Assembly (NCBI RefSeq): GCF_027887165.1
Contig: NC_077233.1
Coordinates: forward strand, 231,028,372 to 231,092,371
Origin: Monodelphis domestica
Taxonomy: Eukaryota; Chordata; Mammalia; Didelphimorphia; Didelphidae
Direction of reading: 5' to 3'
Length of the DNA stretch: 64,000 nt
Below, piece by piece: positions 34,901 to 40,900 of the stretch (the first letter of the stretch is position 1; each line of letters opens with the position of its first letter). The notes beneath the pieces were generated by a model that was given only the letters and a program-made list of their open reading frames with translations, did no database searches and had not been told where the DNA came from. Made by a program: the position numbers and the translations under genes.

Positions 34901-37900
34901 CAGATTTCACGCTTGAGAAAGCTGTGGGTGTTCCCTTGTTAGGAAATTAAAGAAATGCATTCACTAGTGAAGTCCTTAGAGGCTTCACAGGGTAAACAAG
35001 AGTAAATTGCATAAACCCAAGAAACTCTGTCTCCTTATTTGTGGTTATGTGAGTGACACGGGGACGTCCAAAGGGTTTGCACCAGGAGGCAGGTGGGGAG
35101 GTTGTAACATACATCTAAGAAGATATCCGTATTAAACTGGGCCATGCGGTGCACGAAGACACAGGATCCTTGAAGCCAGGTCGAAAAGACACTACCAATG
35201 GCAGCCTTCACCCAGCCAGTGTCAGACATGTTCCACATGATATCTGAAGGTTTCAAATCCAACCAGTATCTAAACAACATCAAGGAGGAAAAAAGAACCA
35301 TGAAAACATCCCTCCGTGAATTAGCTTCGAAGTGTCTCCTCTCCTGAGAGCCGATCACACTGTATATCTAAACAATGGAAGCAGCTCTGGTGGAATCTCA
35401 AACTATACCTTCCACAAAGAGTGTACCCAATACCAAGGCTGCTCTGTGAGTGCTGGGCCATTTTGGGAGAACCGGTTGTTCCACTGGTAAAATAGATAGC
35501 CATTGGTTCCCGGCTTGCTGTCTTCACGCAGTTATGTTCTTCAGAGGCTGATCTGTAAAACGTGACAAAGACAGAGAATGGCTGAAGTTGAGGGATCAGT
35601 TTAATGCTGACCCTTTGGTTTTGACATTGATAAATTGTGATAGATTGTACACTATGGACAGTTTTGGAAGCATTTCCCCATATAAGATTTTATTTGACCT
35701 GGATGATTATTGGTGGGTCAATAACTCAATGATGTTTCAGCCCTATGTAACCAGTCATTACTCCCTCCTAGCTTTAATCTTCAAGCAGGACTAGACTCCT
35801 GATGTTGATCTAGCACCTCCCTTTAATATCTTGCTTAGGAAACATTTACATTTACATTGCCACTGCCATTTTGAAAGGATGACAGTTTTGAGGATTGTAG
35901 GTGGTTTAATGAAGAGAATGAATCGGATTGGGGGAAAACTTGAATTTGAATCTTACCTTGGAAACTTACAAGATATTTGATCCTACTAAAAATGTAAGTT
36001 TGGGACTTGGTGGTGATTTAGTTCTGGGAATCAGAATTTTAGAAAGGTCATTGATAAGTTGGAAATCACCTAGGAGAGGAAAAATTGCATGGCAGCCAGG
36101 ATGGTGAAGGGTCACAAGATCATGCCATCTGAGGATCAGTAGAAAGAACTGAGGATGTTTAACTTGGAGGAGAAAAGACTTGGGGGCAGGGGTTGGGTAT
36201 GAGTCAAGTCTTTATGTATTTAGCTTCACCTTCCCTTCCCTTCCCTTCCCTTCCCTTCCCTTCCCTTCCCTTCCCTTCCCTTCCCTTCCCTTCCCTTGCC
36301 TTCCCTTCCCTTGCCTTCCCTTCCCTTGCCTTCCCTTGCCTTCCCTTCCCTTGCCTTCCCTTCCCTTCCCTTCCCTTGCCTTCCCTTCCCTTGCCTTCCC
36401 TTCCCTTGCCTTCCCTTCCCTTGCCTTCCCTTCCCTTCCCTTGCCTTCCCTTGCCTTCCCTTGCCTTCCCTTCCCTTCCCTTGCCTTCCCTTCCCTTGCC
36501 TTCCCTTCCCTTGCCTTCCCTTCCCTTGCCTTCCCTTGCCTTCCCTTGCCTTCCCTTCCCTTCCCTTCCCTTCCCTTCCCTTCCCTTCCCTTCCCTTCCC
36601 TTCCCTTCCCTTGCCTTCCCTTCCCTTCCCTTCCCTTCCCTTGCCTTCCCTTCCCTTCCCTTCCCTTCCCTTGCCTTCCCTTCCCTTCCCTTGCCTTCCC
36701 TTGCCTTCCCTTCCCTTCCCTTCCCTTGCCTTCCCTTCCCTTGCCTTCCCTTCCCTTCCCTTGCCTTCCCTTGCCTTCCCTTCCCTTCCCTTCCCTTCCC
36801 TTCCCTTGCCTTCCCTTGCCTTCCCTTCCCTTCCCTTCCCTTCCCTTCCCTTCCCTTCCCTTCCCTTGCCTTCCCTTCCCTTCCCTTCCCTTGCCTTCCC
36901 TTCCCTTGCCTTCCCTTGCCTTCCCTTCCCTTGCCTTCCCTTCCCTTCCCTTCCCTTCCCTTCCCTTCCCTTCCCTTCCCTTCCCTTCCCTTCCCTTCCC
37001 TTGCCTTCCCTTCCCTTCCCTTCCCTTCCCTTCCCTTGCCTTCCCTTGCCTTCCCTTCCCTTCCCTTCCCTTCCCTTCCCTTCCCTTCCCTTGCCTTCCC
37101 TTCCCTTCCCTTCCCTTGCCTTCCCTTCCCTTGCCTTCCCTTCCCTTGCCTTCCCTTCCCTTCCCTTGCCTTCCCTTGCCTTCCCTTCCCTTCCCTTCCC
37201 TTCCCTTCCCTTCCCTTCCCTTCCCTTCCCTTCCCTTCCCTTCCCTTCCCTTCCCTTCCCTTCCCTTCCCTTCCCTTCCCTTCCCTTCCCTTCCCTTCCC
37301 TTCCCTTCCCTTCCCTTCCCTTGTCTTGCCTTCCCTTCCCTTGTCTTCCCTTCCCTTCACTTGTCTTGCCTTCCCTTCCCTTGTCTTGCCTTCCCTTCCC
37401 TTGTCTTGCCTTCCCTTCCCTTGTCTTGCCTTCCCTTCCCTTGTCTTGCCTTCCCTTCTCTCCCCTTCTCTTCCCTTCTCTCCCCTCCCCTTCCCTTCCC
37501 TTTTCTTTTCTTCCACAAACTTTTTTTTATTACAAACTTAATATAAATCTCAACGCGTATTAACCTAATAAACAAAATGAGAAATTTCATCCAAAATGAA
37601 GCAAACAAAAAAGCCCCCAAATTCTTCCATCTGATAAAAGACTGAGTCCCAAAGGTAAAAAGTTGTGACAAAGTAATCGATTCATCAGTTGTAGATCCTT
37701 AATAAATATATTGTAGCTTAGATTGGATTAGAAGGGAAGTGATGGAATCTCCAACCTTAGAGTTCAAAGAATCTCAGAATTTCAGAGTTCAATTTCAGCA
37801 CTTAACTAATCCAGTCTACATAACATGAAGAAACACCACAACATATTCAACTGGCTATATATTCTTTACTTGAAAACTTACAATAAAGGGAAAGCCATTT

Positions 37901-40900
37901 CTTCCCAAAGTCATCCATTCAGCCAATAGATGTAACAGGACATTTCTCTTTACATGAAACCTAAATTTGCCTCTTTCTACGTTCTTACCCTTGTTCCTAG
38001 TTCCATCCCATGGAGTCAAATTCTAATAATGGGTCTTTCACAGAATGATCCTTTGCATGCTTGAAAAAGTCCTCCAAGAAGAGGCATCCTAGAGCTAATC
38101 CTATTTGAAGTTCCTATGTATTGTCAATTCATTTCTTTTTGATTCAGTAAAATTAAGCACCTACTATGTAGGAGGTACTATGTTAAGGAAACAAGCAGCT
38201 GTCTATTCTGGATAGTTTGTACATTCACTTGGTTTCTAAGATTTTTTTAGCTTCCTTCTTTTTCTGTGGTTCAATAGGTTCTATTATATGGCTCTGGTGA
38301 GGGTACCAAAGCAATTTAGAGAATCTTCAAGTCAGTCCACACAAGGGGAAATCTTCTTAATTCTTTCCTTGTTCATATATCTGATATTATAGCTCAGATC
38401 CAGAAAGTACTCACTTAAATATCTCATTGAAGTTTAGCCATCCATTGCGACTATTTTCTGACACCAGAATCTTGGTTTTCAAAGCAGGGCAGTTGGATAC
38501 GATAGAATCCACAGCTGGGGCTACCTCATCACTAGCGACAATACATTTGGCCTTGGATGCCTGTAGCCTGTAGAGAATGTCCTTGGCAGTCAGTTGGATT
38601 GTCCCAGGCATGAAGACAAGTCCTGCAAAACCCGAGAATGCACATCCAAGTACATAATCTGAATCATCTTAACTTCTCCCGAGTGTCAGGTGGATTTGGA
38701 TTGAGGGCATTATGTCATTCTAAGAAGGGTATTCTGTATTTATTTTTGGGGGGTGGGGGTGGGGAGAGAAACAGTGCCCTATCTCCCTGCTCTTCAGCCA
38801 ACGACAGACAGGTTTTGAGGTCCTTGTGTTAGAAACAGGATTATGGGACAAGAAGAAAAATGTTAGAAGAAGCCAAATGTGTTTTAGAGAAGGGAAATAA
38901 CCACTAAACTGGACCAGAAAATCAAGTAACAGAAACTGAATGACAAAACAGTATTAGTTCTCCTTTAAACCAAATGGAGAGGAGAACTTGGGTTTAATTG
39001 CTCAAAAGATTCCTATATTCTCTTGGACTTCATTTAAAACTAATTATAATACCAAGTATTTATTGCAGAATCAATATATTCTTTATGAGCTTGAAGATAG
39101 AGTAAGAAAAAAACCTCTGAGAAAGCATCTCTCCCATATTTTTTTTCAGAAAGGATAGAACATTGCATATATCAGTCTTCTTGATGTGTTGATTAGTTTT
39201 TTCTGAAAATTTCCTCTTTTTTTCTTTAATTCTCTAAGGGATGTCACTTTTGGAGTTGAAGGCAAAGAGTAGAGAGGGAAATAAAGTCAATATAGAAACA
39301 AAAATGAACCTGATATATTAAAAATATCTCAGAGGATATGAATATCAGGAAAAATATAAAATTATTTATTGCTCATACTAATTTGTATATTAGTCAGAGA
39401 TAATTATTGTTATAGAATCATTGATATTGTGTGAGTCTATAGGATTATAGAAACATAGTTTTAGAGCTGGATGAGACAAGCCTTTTACAGATGAAGAAAA
39501 TGAAGCCCAGAGAGGTTAGTGACTTGTCCAAGGTCATACAGGTAATAAAAGATGGGGCCAAAAACTAAAGGCCTCTGATACCAGAGACAACACCTATCCC
39601 ACCATACATGCTTCCTCTCACTGACATTGGCCAATGTGGATATTAGTGGAGAGGAAGAGAATAGAATTTAAAATCTGAAGTCTGATTTATCTTGTATATG
39701 GCTTGTCTGTAGATACTTGTTTGTATGTAGTCTCCCCCATTAGATGGCAAGCTCCTTAAGCAGGGGCTGTCTTTTGCCTCTTTTTGTATTTTTAGCACAG
39801 TGCCTGACACACAACAGACACTTAATAAATTGATTAATTAATTAATAAAATAAGTTGATTAATTGAAGAACTCTGTGATATTGGACAAGTCACTTAAACT
39901 TCACCTTTCTCATTATAAAATATGAAGATTAGACTGAAAGATCATATTGAAAAATCATATCATAGACTGAAAAATGACTCTAGAAAGTTATCTAGTCCAA
40001 CAATTGAGGCTTAGAGAGCTAAGTTACTTGCGTAAGGGAGTAAGCAGTCAAACTAGAATCCAAACCCAGGGCTGATCCTGGCTCCTTACAACTCTAAAAC
40101 CGTATAATAAAAAATCCTATCAGATTTTTAGTTTTAACTTGAAATTCTATTTACTAACAATAGCTGATATTTACATAACAATTTAATATTTACAAAACAC
40201 ATTTTTCATAACAATCTTGGGTTGTGAGTAATGCAAATGCTATCTCCATTTTACTGAGAGAGAAACTAAGGTTCCTAGGGGTTGAATGACTTATCCAAGG
40301 TTGCATCCCTAACAAGGGGCAGACCTTGGCCTTAAGTCTCTTTCTTTGAATTCTGTCCTTCACTCTTTCAAACATGTCATAGCTGCATCCCCATTTAGTA
40401 AAGTATTTGATTGTGCAACACATAACAAGAGAGTTTATTATAACATTAGTTTTATAAAGAGGAATTTGTGGATAAATGTCCAGTTATATAACATGAATAT
40501 TGGCAATTAATTAATTCAATGATGGTTTTTTATTTAGATAACTAGAATGCCTTTTAAAAAAATAATAGGCCATTTTGTTATTTGATATATTACCTCTTGT
40601 TGCTTTCAACTCTTTGATGTGGCCCTTTATCTTAGGAATGTTAATATCACTGACCTGTTCGCATACAAGCCACATTGACCAGCCACCACTCTGGAATTCT
40701 GGGTAGAATCACAGCAACTCTCTCTCCTCTCTGGAGGTCACATGAGCTGGAGAGGGCATTGGCTACTTTGCGGGATAAGAGACCCAGCTCTCCAAAGTTC
40801 CATTTCACCTCTGCTCCTTTGCCGTTAGTCCACCAGAGCGCTGGGTTGGGAGGGCGCTCTCCTTTCTGCCCAGTGAAACAAGACAAAGGAATGTGAAGGC

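Noticed and set aside
36229..37460. CRISPR-like or satellite repeat with spacers
   Set aside because: Units are contiguous 5-mers without spacers, in a eukaryotic intron.
36180..37563. Four reading frames of 416-456 codons rich in [11 protein letters not shown] or [10 protein letters not shown]
   Set aside because: They are the stop-free translations of the pentanucleotide array in several frames; no initiation context, no conservation expected.
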